Counted from the first letter of the stretch, positions 1 to 8,427 are shown. The stretch: 17,589 nucleotides of DNA from Oxalobacteraceae bacterium UBA4003 (GCA_002384815.1 DGBN01000038.1:1-17589); one strand, 5' to 3'. Notes: generated by a model not told the origin, from the letters alone. Translations and numbers: made by a program.

Positions 1-7
1 ACCCCAA

Positions 8-36
8 ACTATAGGGGAGTCGACACCCTTTGTCAA
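8..36 (-). promoter_or_regulatory. Strong sigma70-type promoter pointing out of the window
   Basis: Read on the minus strand, a perfect -35 hexamer TTGACA (31-36) is followed by a 17-base spacer and a -10 hexamer TATAGT (8-13, five of six consensus bases). The predicted transcription start is at about base 1, so nothing of the transcript is visible. Such a close match is typical of promoters for stable RNAs or highly expressed genes. It lies downstream of the amidotransferase gene and would drive an unseen gene to the left. Confidence 0.7.
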
Positions 37-109
37 CAACTGGAAGGGGTTGAGACGCAATATTTTTCAGATGAGATTTTTGCGCGGCGGCGTGCGCTGC
101 CGACAACGA

Positions 110-1162
110 CTAAAAACGCGTTTCCCTTGCCGCTCGCAGAAAACTATCGAGAATAGGCGTGCAATCCAGCAGTTCGGCGCCGCCTGCACGATGGAACTCC
201 GGATGCCATTGCACACCCATCACAAAACGCGACTTGGTATGGCGCACTGCTTCGACGATATTATCGTCCTGCGATACAGCCTCTACCCTCAAGTCGCGCC
301 CCAGATCGCGCACTGCCTGATGATGAATCGAATTGACCAGCGGCGTCGCTTGCGCAGGAAACATCGACGCCAGAGACGAGCCGGGCGGGAATTGGATCGT
401 GTGGCGATGACTATCGTACAAATCATTCACATGCGACTGCGCTTCCGGCAAATCCGAGGCAATATCCTGATACAGCGTGCCGCCGAATGCCACATTGATC
501 AATTGACAACCACGGCAAATACCAAGCACCGGCTTCCCTGCCTCGACGAATTCATGCAACAACTCCAGCTCATACATGTCACGAGCGCTATCACCGCCCC
601 ATTCCGGGCGCGTGGCAGTTTGCGAATATGTCTGTGGCGCAACGTCTGCACCACCCTGCAAGACCAGACCATCCAGATGTCTGGCATAGTCGCGCAAGCG
701 AATTTTGCTTGGGTGCAACATTCCGTTCGTATTGACAGTCGGAATCATCAGCACCAGCACATCGCGCGACATCACCCATTGCGCGATCGACTCTTCCAGA
801 TATTGCAGCGTTTTTCCCTGCAAACCCTTGGCCCCGGCTTCCGGATGAAAAATACGTGCCGAAACGCCTATCTTCAGCGTGCGCTGTGTCAAACGACGAC
901 CAGCCTGATCCGACAAACTTTGCAGGCGCGCGGAAAAAACACGCCAGATTTGTTTCCACGGCGCATCATCAGGCAACTGCCAGGCCGGCGCACTGCTTTT
1001 GCCGAATTCCATGTTGGCCGTCGGCACATCAGGCTCGGTAGGCGCGCGCGTAGTTTGCGGCTCTGCGGCGGATGCTACTGGCGGCGGATTATGGTCTGGC
1101 AGCGGCGCTTCTGGTTGAATGGGTGCGGCGGGTGGTAAATTGCGATCGGAATTGTCGGACAT
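110..1162 (-). CDS. Class I glutamine amidotransferase-like hydrolase (peptidase C26, gamma-glutamyl-GABA hydrolase family)
   Basis: This 350-residue protein belongs to the PuuD-like peptidase C26 family, which hydrolyses gamma-glutamyl amides such as gamma-glutamyl-GABA in polyamine and amine catabolism. The nucleophile elbow GICRGCQ places the catalytic Cys at 216, and GVQWHPEF supplies His320 and Glu322, so the triad is complete. The domain begins at about residue 97; residues 1-95 are a Pro/Ala-rich, probably disordered extension that family members often lack. The ATG at 1162 has only a weak ribosome site, but a good promoter sits just upstream (1209-1237). The gene is isolated from its upstream neighbour by 415 bases, and no puu or glutamine synthetase gene is visible, so the substrate is an inference. 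Confidence 0.88.
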   Translation of the reverse strand: MSDNSDRNLPPAAPIQPEAPLPDHNPPPVASAAEPQTTRAPTEPDVPTANMEFGKSSAPAWQLPDDAPWKQIWRVFSARLQSLSDQAGRRLTQRTLKIGVSARIFHPEAGAKGLQGKTLQYLEESIAQWVMSRDVLVLMIPTVNTNGMLHPSKIRLRDYARHLDGLVLQGGADVAPQTYSQTATRPEWGGDSARDMYELELLHEFVEAGKPVLGICRGCQLINVAFGGTLYQDIASDLPEAQSHVNDLYDSHRHTIQFPPGSSLASMFPAQATPLVNSIHHQAVRDLGRDLRVEAVSQDDNIVEAVRHTKSRFVMGVQWHPEFHRAGGAELLDCTPILDSFLRAARETRF

Positions 1163-1208
1163 GGCATCACTTTAAAATCAAGAACAAGTAGACAGCGGAA
1201 GGCGCCAA

Positions 1209-1237
1209 TTTATCCGTCTTCGCAGCATATTTGTCAA
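1209..1237 (-). promoter_or_regulatory. Putative sigma70 promoter of the amidotransferase gene
   Basis: On the minus strand a perfect TTGACA (1232-1237) is separated by 17 bases from GATAAA (1209-1214, four of six consensus). This predicts a start near 1202 and a leader of about 40 bases before the ATG at 1162. The position fits the otherwise isolated downstream gene. Confidence 0.55.
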
Positions 1238-1471
1238 AAAATAGAAAAAACGCAAAACGCTGGTGAATTGAATGCGGCCCTCAACCGCCATCTCAAATTA
1301 TGCCTTTCTTTTATCACAGACAACAATTTCTGCTTACGCCAGCGGCGATCCGACGGCAGGAGAAAGGCATAGTGCAGAGAGCGACATGTTCTTTCATCCA
1401 CTCCCGTCATTTTCATTGTCGGCACTCGCCACACACCCGCAGTTATTGCAACGCCCCAGCGTGCGCCTCAA

Positions 1472-1488
1472 CAATCACGCGCTGATTG
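1472..1488. repeat. Interrupted palindrome CAATCA-N5-TGATTG
   Basis: Perfect six-base arms flank a CGCGC spacer. It lies in the gene-less stretch about 90 bases past the stop of the receiver/TPR gene. There is no T-run, so it is not an obvious intrinsic terminator. It could be a transcript 3' hairpin, a protein site, or chance. Confidence 0.35.
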
Positions 1489-1577
1489 CGCGTCCGCCTG
1501 AATTACTCGCCAGTTTTTGCAGATGCCGTGAACTGAGCCAACAGCCCTCAACACGAGGACAGACAAATCAGCAGCAA

Positions 1578-3314
1578 TTATTTCTCGCCGATTTCCTGAG
1601 TGCTTGCAGATTCTGGCGTGGCTTCGAATTTCGTTTCCGGCCCGCCTGCGGCCTTGTTGATCGCCACGGCGGCGGGTGCGATGGGAGTCGCACTCACATC
1701 ATTGATGCTGTATTTTTTCAGGATGTCGCGATACATGCCGCTCAACAGGGAAAGTCGCGGATTGCGCGGATCCAGATGGCGCGCCTCGGCAACATAGGTA
1801 CGCGCCTTTTCGCCCAGTTGCATGTCCCAACCCGTATTGTCCAGGCATTTCAATACCGCCACCGCTGCATTGAACACGACCTGCGAATTGTGCGGCAATC
1901 TCTCCGCCGCTTCCGACATCAATACCACCGCACCCTGGAAATCACCGAGGCGCGCTTTTTCAGCACCGGCGGCCACCATGTCCACCACCTGGCTCTTGCT
2001 GGCGCGCGTAACACGCTTGACCAGATCTTCACGTCCACCCTCTTGCAATAAACGCATTGCACTACTCATCGCAACGGCCGTCGGCGCATTACCGACGACG
2101 GAAGTCATGACATCAACGACGCCCTGATCCATACCACTCTCCAGACAATTTTTCGCCAGCGTCAGCTTGGTATCGTTGCTCAACTGGATAGCCTCCTTGC
2201 AAGCCAGCAATGCCACTTCCAGCTCTTCGTCGGCCTGCACCTTGTCGCCGTTATGCTTGTGCAGCAAGGCGCTTGCTATCGCGCGGCAGGCGGCGGTTTT
2301 TTTGAAACCGGCCAGGGATTTGGCAAGATCGCGAATAATGGCGGGCACCAGTTTGGCTTCGCCCTTGGCCAGCGAGGTTTGCACCAGATGTACATGGTCT
2401 TCCGGCTCACGAAATTCAGAGAACCTGGCTTTACTGACCACCTGCTGAAAAACCTTGTGTGCGGTATCGGTATCGCCAGTTTGCAAGGCCACCTTGCCCA
2501 GCTTGCGCAACCGTCGCAACGCATAGGGTGAGCGCGTTACCGCGCTTTCCAGCGTAGCCTGCATCTGCGGCAGATTGCCTCTGGCTTCCTGTGTTTTGGC
2601 AAGCCAGTCATAGGCTTCAAGAAATTCTTTTTTATCGTCTATCAATGCGGTCAGTTTTTCTTCCGCTTCTTCGTAGCGCTCTTGCATGAAGAGTGTACTG
2701 GCAAGACCAAGATGAGCCCAGGCAATCGAGCGCCTGGCCAATAATTCGGTATAAATTTCTTCTGCCGCGCTCACCTCACCCAGCGTCATGTGCATCTCTG
2801 CGCGCAGGCGCAGAAAATCAGTGCGGTAACCGGTTTGCCTGCTTTCGCCATCCTGGCAAATTTCAATCGCCCGACCCAGGTTACCCAGTTCCGCCTGACG
2901 ATATACCGGCATCAGCACATTACGTTTTTCAATTGCCCGGGAAATCCGCTCCATCAAGGTATCGGCAGTAAATGGCTTCAACACATAATCATTGAGAGCC
3001 AGCTCGGCCGCACTCACCACCTTGCCGTGCGTACGCTCGGCCGTCGCCATGAAAAATATCGTCGAGGACGGAATCAGCTTGTTGTGCCGCAAATCTTCCA
3101 GTAACTGCTGCCCATCCTGCTGCCCTTCACCCAGATCGTATTCACAGATCACCAGATCGAACGTCTTTTGCTTGAGGGGACGAATTGCCGTACCGGAGTT
3201 ATTCGCATATTCGATTTTGCTGACGCCGCCCAGGCTCAGCATATTGTGAAGGCTGGCCCGCATGCCTGCGTGTGGTTCGATAATCAGTGCGGTCAGTCCG
3301 GCAAGTTCTTGCAT
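1578..3314 (-). CDS. Receiver-domain protein with TPR repeats, Glu at the phosphoacceptor position
   Basis: This 578-residue cytoplasmic protein has an N-terminal response-regulator receiver fold (about 7-130), then a long helical region (about 135-520) with TPR-like repeats such as the run around EIYTELLARRSIAWAHLGLA, and a low-complexity Ala/Pro/Glu tail. In the receiver, E13-P14 stands where an acidic pair is usual. The beta-3 end reads ICEYDLGEG, so residue 58 is Glu where the phosphorylated Asp is expected; T91 and K113 (YVLKPF) are kept. It has no DNA-binding or enzymatic output domain, so it probably works through protein contacts. It lies 131 bases downstream of the diguanylate cyclase on the same strand and may share its transcript. 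The ATG at 3314 has no strong Shine-Dalgarno. Its specific role is unknown. Confidence 0.85.
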   Translation of the reverse strand: MQELAGLTALIIEPHAGMRASLHNMLSLGGVSKIEYANNSGTAIRPLKQKTFDLVICEYDLGEGQQDGQQLLEDLRHNKLIPSSTIFFMATAERTHGKVVSAAELALNDYVLKPFTADTLMERISRAIEKRNVLMPVYRQAELGNLGRAIEICQDGESRQTGYRTDFLRLRAEMHMTLGEVSAAEEIYTELLARRSIAWAHLGLASTLFMQERYEEAEEKLTALIDDKKEFLEAYDWLAKTQEARGNLPQMQATLESAVTRSPYALRRLRKLGKVALQTGDTDTAHKVFQQVVSKARFSEFREPEDHVHLVQTSLAKGEAKLVPAIIRDLAKSLAGFKKTAACRAIASALLHKHNGDKVQADEELEVALLACKEAIQLSNDTKLTLAKNCLESGMDQGVVDVMTSVVGNAPTAVAMSSAMRLLQEGGREDLVKRVTRASKSQVVDMVAAGAEKARLGDFQGAVVLMSEAAERLPHNSQVVFNAAVAVLKCLDNTGWDMQLGEKARTYVAEARHLDPRNPRLSLLSGMYRDILKKYSINDVSATPIAPAAVAINKAAGGPETKFEATPESASTQEIGEK

Positions 3315-3445
3315 GATGTTTAAAAGCTGTAAAAAAGACGTCAGAGAGACAAATGCTGCAGAGTATTATTGCATTTGCTGCGCATGATTTGCACATGCTG
3401 AACTGGCAGCGGATACATCGCGAGCATGAACGGGGAGCAAACGAA

Positions 3446-4684
3446 TCAGATAAAGGCGACATCTGCAGCCGGTTCCTCGACAACCACCTGATTACGTCCG
3501 CCCTGCTTGGCCATATACATTGCGGTATCGGTGCGCGAAAACAGGTCCAGCACGGATTCGCCCGGTATCTGCTGCGTGAGGCCTATCGATACCGTGACGC
3601 GATTGCGTAATTTTTCATTCCACGCAAAATGTTCGACCTGCTCGCGTATGCGTTCCGCCACATTCAGGGCGGCGAGCAGCGAAGTATCCGGCAAAACCAG
3701 CAGAAATTCTTCCCCGCCGTAACGGCCGAATATATCGCCTGTCCGCACATTATCCTGTGCGATGCGTGCAAACGTGCGCAAGACTTCATCGCCGCCCAGA
3801 TGACCGGCTTCATCGTTGATACGCTTGAAATGATCGAGATCGATCACCGCCAGGCAAAGCGGCGTGCCTGCATCATCAGCAAGCCGTTTCTGCTGCTCCA
3901 GAGCGGCCACAATATAGCGACGGTTGAAGCAGCCGAGCAACACATCGCGCTGCGCGTCTTCCTCGATATTCCTGATTTTCCGGTTCGCCCTGAACAAGGC
4001 ATTGTGCAGCCTCTGCACGCGATTGGCCAACAGCGCAAAACCCGGCAGCGTCACTGCCAGCACCAGCAATTGCGCACTTTCCAGCACGAATATGGCATTA
4101 CTGCCATGCCGTGTGTAATGCGCCACCACCACGCTGGCATAACCGGCCAAAGTAATAAGCGCCAGCAGCAATATCGTACGCGGCAAGAAACGATGCATGA
4201 CAAAAGCCATGATCAGAAACAGAAACGGCACGAACACCAGTTGCGTCACCGGCTCCAGATACCCCACGAACAGCATGATGCCGATGGCGCACAAGGTGAT
4301 CGGCATGCGCAGATTTTTTTCTTTTACCTTCAGATTCCAATCAAGTGCAAAGCAGAGGCGAAACAGCAAAAAAGATGTGCAGACCAGCACAACTGCAATG
4401 TGCAGTGTGTGCAATTTGATCAAATGCTGCAGATAAAAACCACCCAGCGTCAGCATGTACAACGAAGCCAGTACACCTGCCAGCATCAGACGACGGATGC
4501 GTATGAACTGACGCTCATCGCGATCGGAAGTCGAATGGCGGCGTGCCTGCACTACGTGAATTTTTATCGGATGAATATCGGTCTGGGTATTTTGCTGCTG
4601 ATGCGGGTCGGAGCAGCGTGCAGCCTCCTGCAAAGGCAAGGAGCCCGTGCCGGGAACTGCGTTGTGATCGCCAGTTTGTCGCAT
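3446..4684 (-). CDS. Membrane-anchored GGDEF diguanylate cyclase
   Basis: This 412-residue protein makes cyclic di-GMP from two GTP. Residues 66-220 form about six hydrophobic helices of no recognised sensor family, followed by a short coiled linker and a GGDEF domain (about 243-405). The active-site loop is GGEEF at 323-327, a functional variant. The inhibitory I-site RTGD (314-317) sits exactly five residues before it, so product inhibition is expected. FNRRY and DLDHFKRIND, typical of active cyclases, are present. The start at 4684 gives a 65-residue hydrophilic N-terminus that may be over-long; no good Shine-Dalgarno decides it. It lies between an efflux pump and the receiver/TPR gene, all in one direction. 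Confidence 0.9.
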   Translation of the reverse strand: MRQTGDHNAVPGTGSLPLQEAARCSDPHQQQNTQTDIHPIKIHVVQARRHSTSDRDERQFIRIRRLMLAGVLASLYMLTLGGFYLQHLIKLHTLHIAVVLVCTSFLLFRLCFALDWNLKVKEKNLRMPITLCAIGIMLFVGYLEPVTQLVFVPFLFLIMAFVMHRFLPRTILLLALITLAGYASVVVAHYTRHGSNAIFVLESAQLLVLAVTLPGFALLANRVQRLHNALFRANRKIRNIEEDAQRDVLLGCFNRRYIVAALEQQKRLADDAGTPLCLAVIDLDHFKRINDEAGHLGGDEVLRTFARIAQDNVRTGDIFGRYGGEEFLLVLPDTSLLAALNVAERIREQVEHFAWNEKLRNRVTVSIGLTQQIPGESVLDLFSRTDTAMYMAKQGGRNQVVVEEPAADVAFI

Positions 4685-4843
4685 GTAAACCCGCCAAAAA
4701 ATTTACCCGTATCCCGTTGTAACAAGCAAGTCCCATTGATAAGTTTCTCAATAGTAACCATATCGCATCTTGCAGTAAATCCCGCAATTTTTAATTGTTT
4801 TCCGGCATAAATCACCATCACCGCGCACGACAGCACTACACGC

Positions 4844-6262
4844 TTATCCAACCGGCGGCGGCTTTGCGCGCATATACCATGCAGCGCCCACCGCAATGGC
4901 ACACAGGACAGCAACCAGAAAGAAGGTTTCATTGAAGGCATTGCGCTGATGGCCTGCACCTAGTGCCTCATGGACCGCAATGCGCCACTCCAGCCCTATG
5001 CCGACCAGGCTGACGCCTATGGCGCCACCCAGTTGGCGTGCAAAATTGATCGCGCTCACTCCCTGTGCTATCAGCTTGATGTCCAGTCCGCGCATCGCGC
5101 CCAGACTCAATGCCGGCAACACAAAGCCCAGGCCGATACGTCCGAGCACGGCCCACACCATCAACAACAGGTAATTGGTGGCAAGCGAGTCAATGGCCAT
5201 CAATGCAAAGGACGCCGTAAGCAAGCCCAAACCGATCACCACCAACACGTTCGGCGGATAATGATCTGCCAGTCGCCCGGCCAGCGGGATCGTCAGCGCC
5301 AGCACTATTCCTGCAGGCAGCAGCATCAGGCCGGCTTGCGACGGCGCGTAATGCAACGCTATTTGCAGATAAATGGGTAGCAGATAAGTTGAGCCATACA
5401 AACCCATGCCGTAAATAAAAGCCACCAGCGCACCCATAGCGAATTGCCGATAACCGAACAAAGCCATGTTCACCAGAGGCTCGTTCCGGGTGCGCAACTG
5501 ATAGACAATGAAAACAATGAAACTGCCCAGCCCCAGCAGCAGGAGCAGCAAGGCCTGGCGCAGATCCGCACGTAACTCCACCAGACCGTTTAGCAAACTG
5601 ATGATACTGACGCCGATTAACAGCAAGCCTTTCCAGTCCAGTGGCCTAGCCTGCTCCACAATCTGGCTATACAGCGGCAAAAAGCGCCGGATCATATAAA
5701 ACACCAGCAGACAGGGCGGTACCACCACAAAGAAAATCGAACGCCAGCCGAACAATTCCACAAGAAAACCGCCGACACTCGGCCCTATCGCAGGCGTCAG
5801 CACGACGCCGAAACCAAAAATCCCCATCGCCCTACCCTGCTCATCGGGTGCAAATGCGCGCAAGATCACGATCGCCGGTATCGGCTGCATCACGCCAGCG
5901 GCCACCCCTTCCAGCACACGCATCGATATAAGCATGGGGTAATTGATACTGAAACCGCCTGCCACCCCACCCACCAGCAAAAGCGTGACGGCACCGGTAA
6001 ACGTGCGACGCAAACCGAAGCGCTGCAATAACCAGGGCGTGGTCAGCATGGAAAGCGTCATCGCCAGCATGAAACTGGTAGTGACCCATTGCGCCCGCTC
6101 TTGCCCGAGCATGAAGTAGTGACTTAAATCGGGAATCGCGACGTTGACGATGGTCGAGGAAAGAATCGCGGCGACATTGCCTATCATGCAGGTCAGCAGG
6201 ACCAGCCATTTGTAATGCTCGCCGTAGCGCGTGCGCAGGGCTTCCAGAGTCATTATTGGCAT
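4844..6262 (-). CDS. MFS multidrug efflux transporter, DHA2 (EmrB/QacA) family
   Basis: This 472-residue inner-membrane protein has roughly 14 hydrophobic segments, as in proton-driven DHA2 drug exporters. The antiporter motif C appears as LTPAIGPSVGG (about 155-165), and the helix 1 region ends in STIVNVAIPDL, typical of the family. It is slightly shorter than EmrB (about 510). No EmrA/HlyD adaptor or outer-membrane factor gene is next to it, so it may export only to the periplasm, or its partners may be elsewhere. The start at 6262 is chosen as the most upstream ATG; a second ATG lies three codons in. A TATACT -10-like hexamer lies at 6295-6300 with no convincing -35. The substrate cannot be told from sequence. 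Confidence 0.9.
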   Translation of the reverse strand: MPIMTLEALRTRYGEHYKWLVLLTCMIGNVAAILSSTIVNVAIPDLSHYFMLGQERAQWVTTSFMLAMTLSMLTTPWLLQRFGLRRTFTGAVTLLLVGGVAGGFSINYPMLISMRVLEGVAAGVMQPIPAIVILRAFAPDEQGRAMGIFGFGVVLTPAIGPSVGGFLVELFGWRSIFFVVVPPCLLVFYMIRRFLPLYSQIVEQARPLDWKGLLLIGVSIISLLNGLVELRADLRQALLLLLLGLGSFIVFIVYQLRTRNEPLVNMALFGYRQFAMGALVAFIYGMGLYGSTYLLPIYLQIALHYAPSQAGLMLLPAGIVLALTIPLAGRLADHYPPNVLVVIGLGLLTASFALMAIDSLATNYLLLMVWAVLGRIGLGFVLPALSLGAMRGLDIKLIAQGVSAINFARQLGGAIGVSLVGIGLEWRIAVHEALGAGHQRNAFNETFFLVAVLCAIAVGAAWYMRAKPPPVG

Positions 6263-6403
6263 GACAATTTATGGTTGAAGGCGACTAGAAATTCAGTATA
6301 AGTGTATTCGTCTGCCGTTTATCCGCAGAAACACCCTGCTGAAGATGGATTGCGGTTTTTGCCTGCAGTTCCGTCAGCAATGCCGCACGGTTTGAGTCTT
6401 CAA

Positions 6404-6434
6404 AAAAAAGACCGGAGTGTATCCGGTCTTTTTT
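6404..6434 (-). terminator. Rho-independent terminator after the CNNM/CBS gene (symmetrical)
   Basis: A perfect 13-bp stem (6404-6416 with 6422-6434, core GACCGGA/TCCGGTC) has a five-base loop. On the minus strand it follows the stop at 6460 and ends in an eight-base T-run (the A-run at 6402-6409). It separates the midA/DUF2905/CNNM group from the efflux gene. Confidence 0.9.
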
Positions 6435-6459
6435 ACATCTGCTGCTCGCAGAACAGGAA

Positions 6460-7791
6460 TCAGCTTTCCTCTTCTGACGGCTCTGCTTCCGGTGGAGGAT
6501 CAAGTTTGGTAATCAGCAAACGATCGATACGGTTGCGATCCATGTCAACCACTTCGATCCGGTAACCTTCCCATTCAAAGGCATCCGACATTTTTGGAAT
6601 ATGACCAAGGAAGGTCATCACGAAACCAGCCAGCGTGTGATACGTGCCGGACGCCTCTTCCGGGAAACGCACCTCGGTTTCCAGCAGTTCACGGAAGCGG
6701 TCGAACGATACACCACCGTCGATCAGCCATGAACCGTCATCGCGACGCACGCCATCAACTTCATGATGTTCATCGATCACGGACACATCGCCCACCAGCG
6801 CGCCCAGCACGTCACTGAGCGTCACAATGCCTTCGATCTCGCCATATTCATCGATGACCAGCGCCAGTTCGGCACGATTTTTCTTCAAGGTTTCCAGCAA
6901 CTGCATCGCGCTGATGGTTTCAGGCACGAACAGCGGCGGACGTGTGGCAGCCTCGATATCCACAGCAGTAACAGCTTTGCCACGTATCGCCTGATCAAAC
7001 AAATTTCCTGCGTGGACGATACCAATCACATGCGAGATATCTCCTTTACACACCGGAAAACGGGTGTAGGAACTATCGGCAATCTTGGTCAAATTGACTT
7101 CAATCGAATCTTCGATATCGATAAAGTGCACGTCCAGACGCGGTGTCATCAGTGCGGCCACGCGCTGATCATCCAGACGCAAGGCGCGCGACACGATGTC
7201 ATGTTCGGTTTTTTCAAACAGACCGGCATCGGTGCCTTCACGGATCATGCCGGCGATTTCTTCTTCGGTAACCGCATCGTCTTTCTTGTGATGCATGCCG
7301 AGTATGCGCAGGATGAATTCCGTGGTGCCGGTCAGGATCTTGACGAACGGCCCCATCAGGCGCGACAGCCACAACATCGGCGCGGCGACGATAGAAGCCA
7401 CAGCTTCCGGATATTGCATCGCGATGCGCTTAGGCACCAACTCACCCAGAATCAGCGAGCCGAAGGTAATGCCGACCACGACGATACCAAGCGCAATTTC
7501 ACGCGCATACATGGATAGAATCGGGATCAGGGCGATTTCCGGCGTCAGGCGTGCGACCAGCGACGCTTCACCGAATGCACCGTTGAAAATGCCTATCAGT
7601 GTGATACCAACCTGAATGGTGGAAAGAAAACGGCTGGGATTTTCGGACAGATCAAGTGCGGCCTTGGCGCCGCGACTGCCGTTTTCAGATAACTTTTGGA
7701 GACGAATGCGTTTGGAGGTAACGACCGCAATTTCGGACATGGCAAAAACACCATTGACCAGAATCAAACCCAGGATAATTAATATGTCCAC
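6460..7791 (-). CDS. HlyC/CorC-type membrane protein with CNNM (DUF21), CBS pair and CorC domain
   Basis: This 443-residue inner-membrane protein matches the YtfL/PaeA-type layout and length (E. coli YtfL is about 447). It has an N-terminal CNNM/DUF21 transmembrane domain (about 1-170, with GELVPKR at 116-122), two cytoplasmic CBS modules (about 213-335) and a C-terminal CorC_HlyC domain (about 350-430). Relatives transport or regulate divalent cations or export polyamines; the old name haemolysin is misleading. The start is a GTG at 7791. An in-frame TGA lies just upstream, and this GTG includes the first membrane helix; the next ATG is at codon 18. It appears to be the last gene of the group starting at midA and is closed by the terminator at 6404-6434. 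Confidence 0.9.
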   Translation of the reverse strand: MDILIILGLILVNGVFAMSEIAVVTSKRIRLQKLSENGSRGAKAALDLSENPSRFLSTIQVGITLIGIFNGAFGEASLVARLTPEIALIPILSMYAREIALGIVVVGITFGSLILGELVPKRIAMQYPEAVASIVAAPMLWLSRLMGPFVKILTGTTEFILRILGMHHKKDDAVTEEEIAGMIREGTDAGLFEKTEHDIVSRALRLDDQRVAALMTPRLDVHFIDIEDSIEVNLTKIADSSYTRFPVCKGDISHVIGIVHAGNLFDQAIRGKAVTAVDIEAATRPPLFVPETISAMQLLETLKKNRAELALVIDEYGEIEGIVTLSDVLGALVGDVSVIDEHHEVDGVRRDDGSWLIDGGVSFDRFRELLETEVRFPEEASGTYHTLAGFVMTFLGHIPKMSDAFEWEGYRIEVVDMDRNRIDRLLITKLDPPPEAEPSEEES

Positions 7792-7917
7792 TACTAAGGG
7801 AACTCACGGTTATGCCCACAAGCCCTGCTGTTGATAAGCACGGAATCATAACATTAACGCGGGTCACTACGCCAAAATGGCGGATTTCTTAGCTAACGGC
7901 AGGGATTTTCAGCCAAG

Positions 7918-8136
7918 TCAGCAAAACGCACAGGTACGCTTGACCACTTCGGCAATCAGGAAGGCAAGCGCCGACCACAACACGGTCGAGCCGAAGGGCA
8001 AAACGAAAATGCGATCTAGAAGTTTAAATTTGACGTCGCCTATGATGCGGCCTACGCCCGCTTTTGCGAGCATCCACGGCAACAGCGCGTAAAAAACCGT
8101 CAGCCCGAGGAAAATTACTGCGACCCAGCGTATCAT
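7918..8136 (-). CDS. DUF2905 small membrane protein (second copy)
   Basis: This 72-residue protein has two hydrophobic helices (about 3-24 and 47-65) joined by a loop with GVGRIIGDVKF, the Gly-rich then Gly-Asp pattern of DUF2905. It lies 43 bases after a second DUF2905 gene of clearly related sequence: both share RW, VIFL, LPW, GVG, GDV, the phenylalanine pattern, LPF and STVL in the same order. Function is unknown. It probably shares a transcript with the methyltransferase upstream. It has a slightly longer C-terminus ending in CAFC. Confidence 0.85.
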   Translation of the reverse strand: MIRWVAVIFLGLTVFYALLPWMLAKAGVGRIIGDVKFKLLDRIFVLPFGSTVLWSALAFLIAEVVKRTCAFC

Positions 8137-8179
8137 TGTGCCTCCTCCGCAGTGTGAAAAAAATCGCTACCCGCACCAT

Positions 8180-8374
8180 TCACAGCAGGTGCGCCAGCAA
8201 AAAAATCAGCATGGAAAGCAATACCGTTGAAGCAAATGGCAGGAATATCTTTTTGCCGAACACGGTAAAACGTACATCGCCCGGCAATTTGCCGACGCCG
8301 AATTTTTCCAGCCACGGCAAGGCAGCGGAAAACACGATAACGGCAAGAAAGATAACAATAAACCAGCGCAACAT
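8180..8374 (-). CDS. DUF2905 small membrane protein (first copy)
   Basis: This 64-residue protein has a helix-loop-helix membrane layout. The loop GVGKLPGDVRF is the classic DUF2905 signature, closer to the family norm than the second copy. It starts 53 bases after the methyltransferase stop. Function is unknown. The tandem arrangement implies gene duplication followed by divergence. Confidence 0.87.
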   Translation of the reverse strand: MLRWFIVIFLAVIVFSAALPWLEKFGVGKLPGDVRFTVFGKKIFLPFASTVLLSMLIFLLAHLL

Positions 8375-8427
8375 GGGCAGCTTTCAAGAGGCTGTTACCG
8401 CCGCAGCGCATGCCGGCGTCCTGCATT

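Larger units (their letters stand above)
1163..1577. other. 415-base gene-less stretch
   Basis: No frame here gives a recognisable protein; open frames in it are either short or antisense extensions of the flanking genes. It contains the amidotransferase promoter (1209-1237) and one perfect interrupted palindrome at 1472-1488 (CAATCA, five bases, TGATTG). No clear intrinsic terminator with a T-run follows the receiver/TPR gene that ends at 1578. Confidence 0.6.

Noticed and set aside
50..1138. Long plus-strand open frame (362 codons)
   Set aside because: It is antisense to the peptidase C26 gene, which has a complete catalytic triad; the antisense product is Arg/His/Gln-rich with no domain.
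1272..2051. Plus-strand open frame of 259 codons starting in the gene-less stretch
   Set aside because: Most of it is antisense to the receiver/TPR gene, and the unique first 100 codons show no recognisable motif or ribosome site.
3629..4810. Plus-strand open frame of 393 codons
   Set aside because: Antisense to the diguanylate cyclase with its GGEEF and I-site motifs; composition (His/Gln-rich) is typical of a shadow frame.
4564..4959. 131-codon minus-strand frame spanning the gap between the efflux gene and the cyclase
   Set aside because: It overlaps both neighbours in another frame and has no recognisable domain.
6285..6503. 72-codon minus-strand frame before the DHA2 transporter
   Set aside because: It runs through the perfect intrinsic terminator and the end of the CNNM/CBS gene; no motif.
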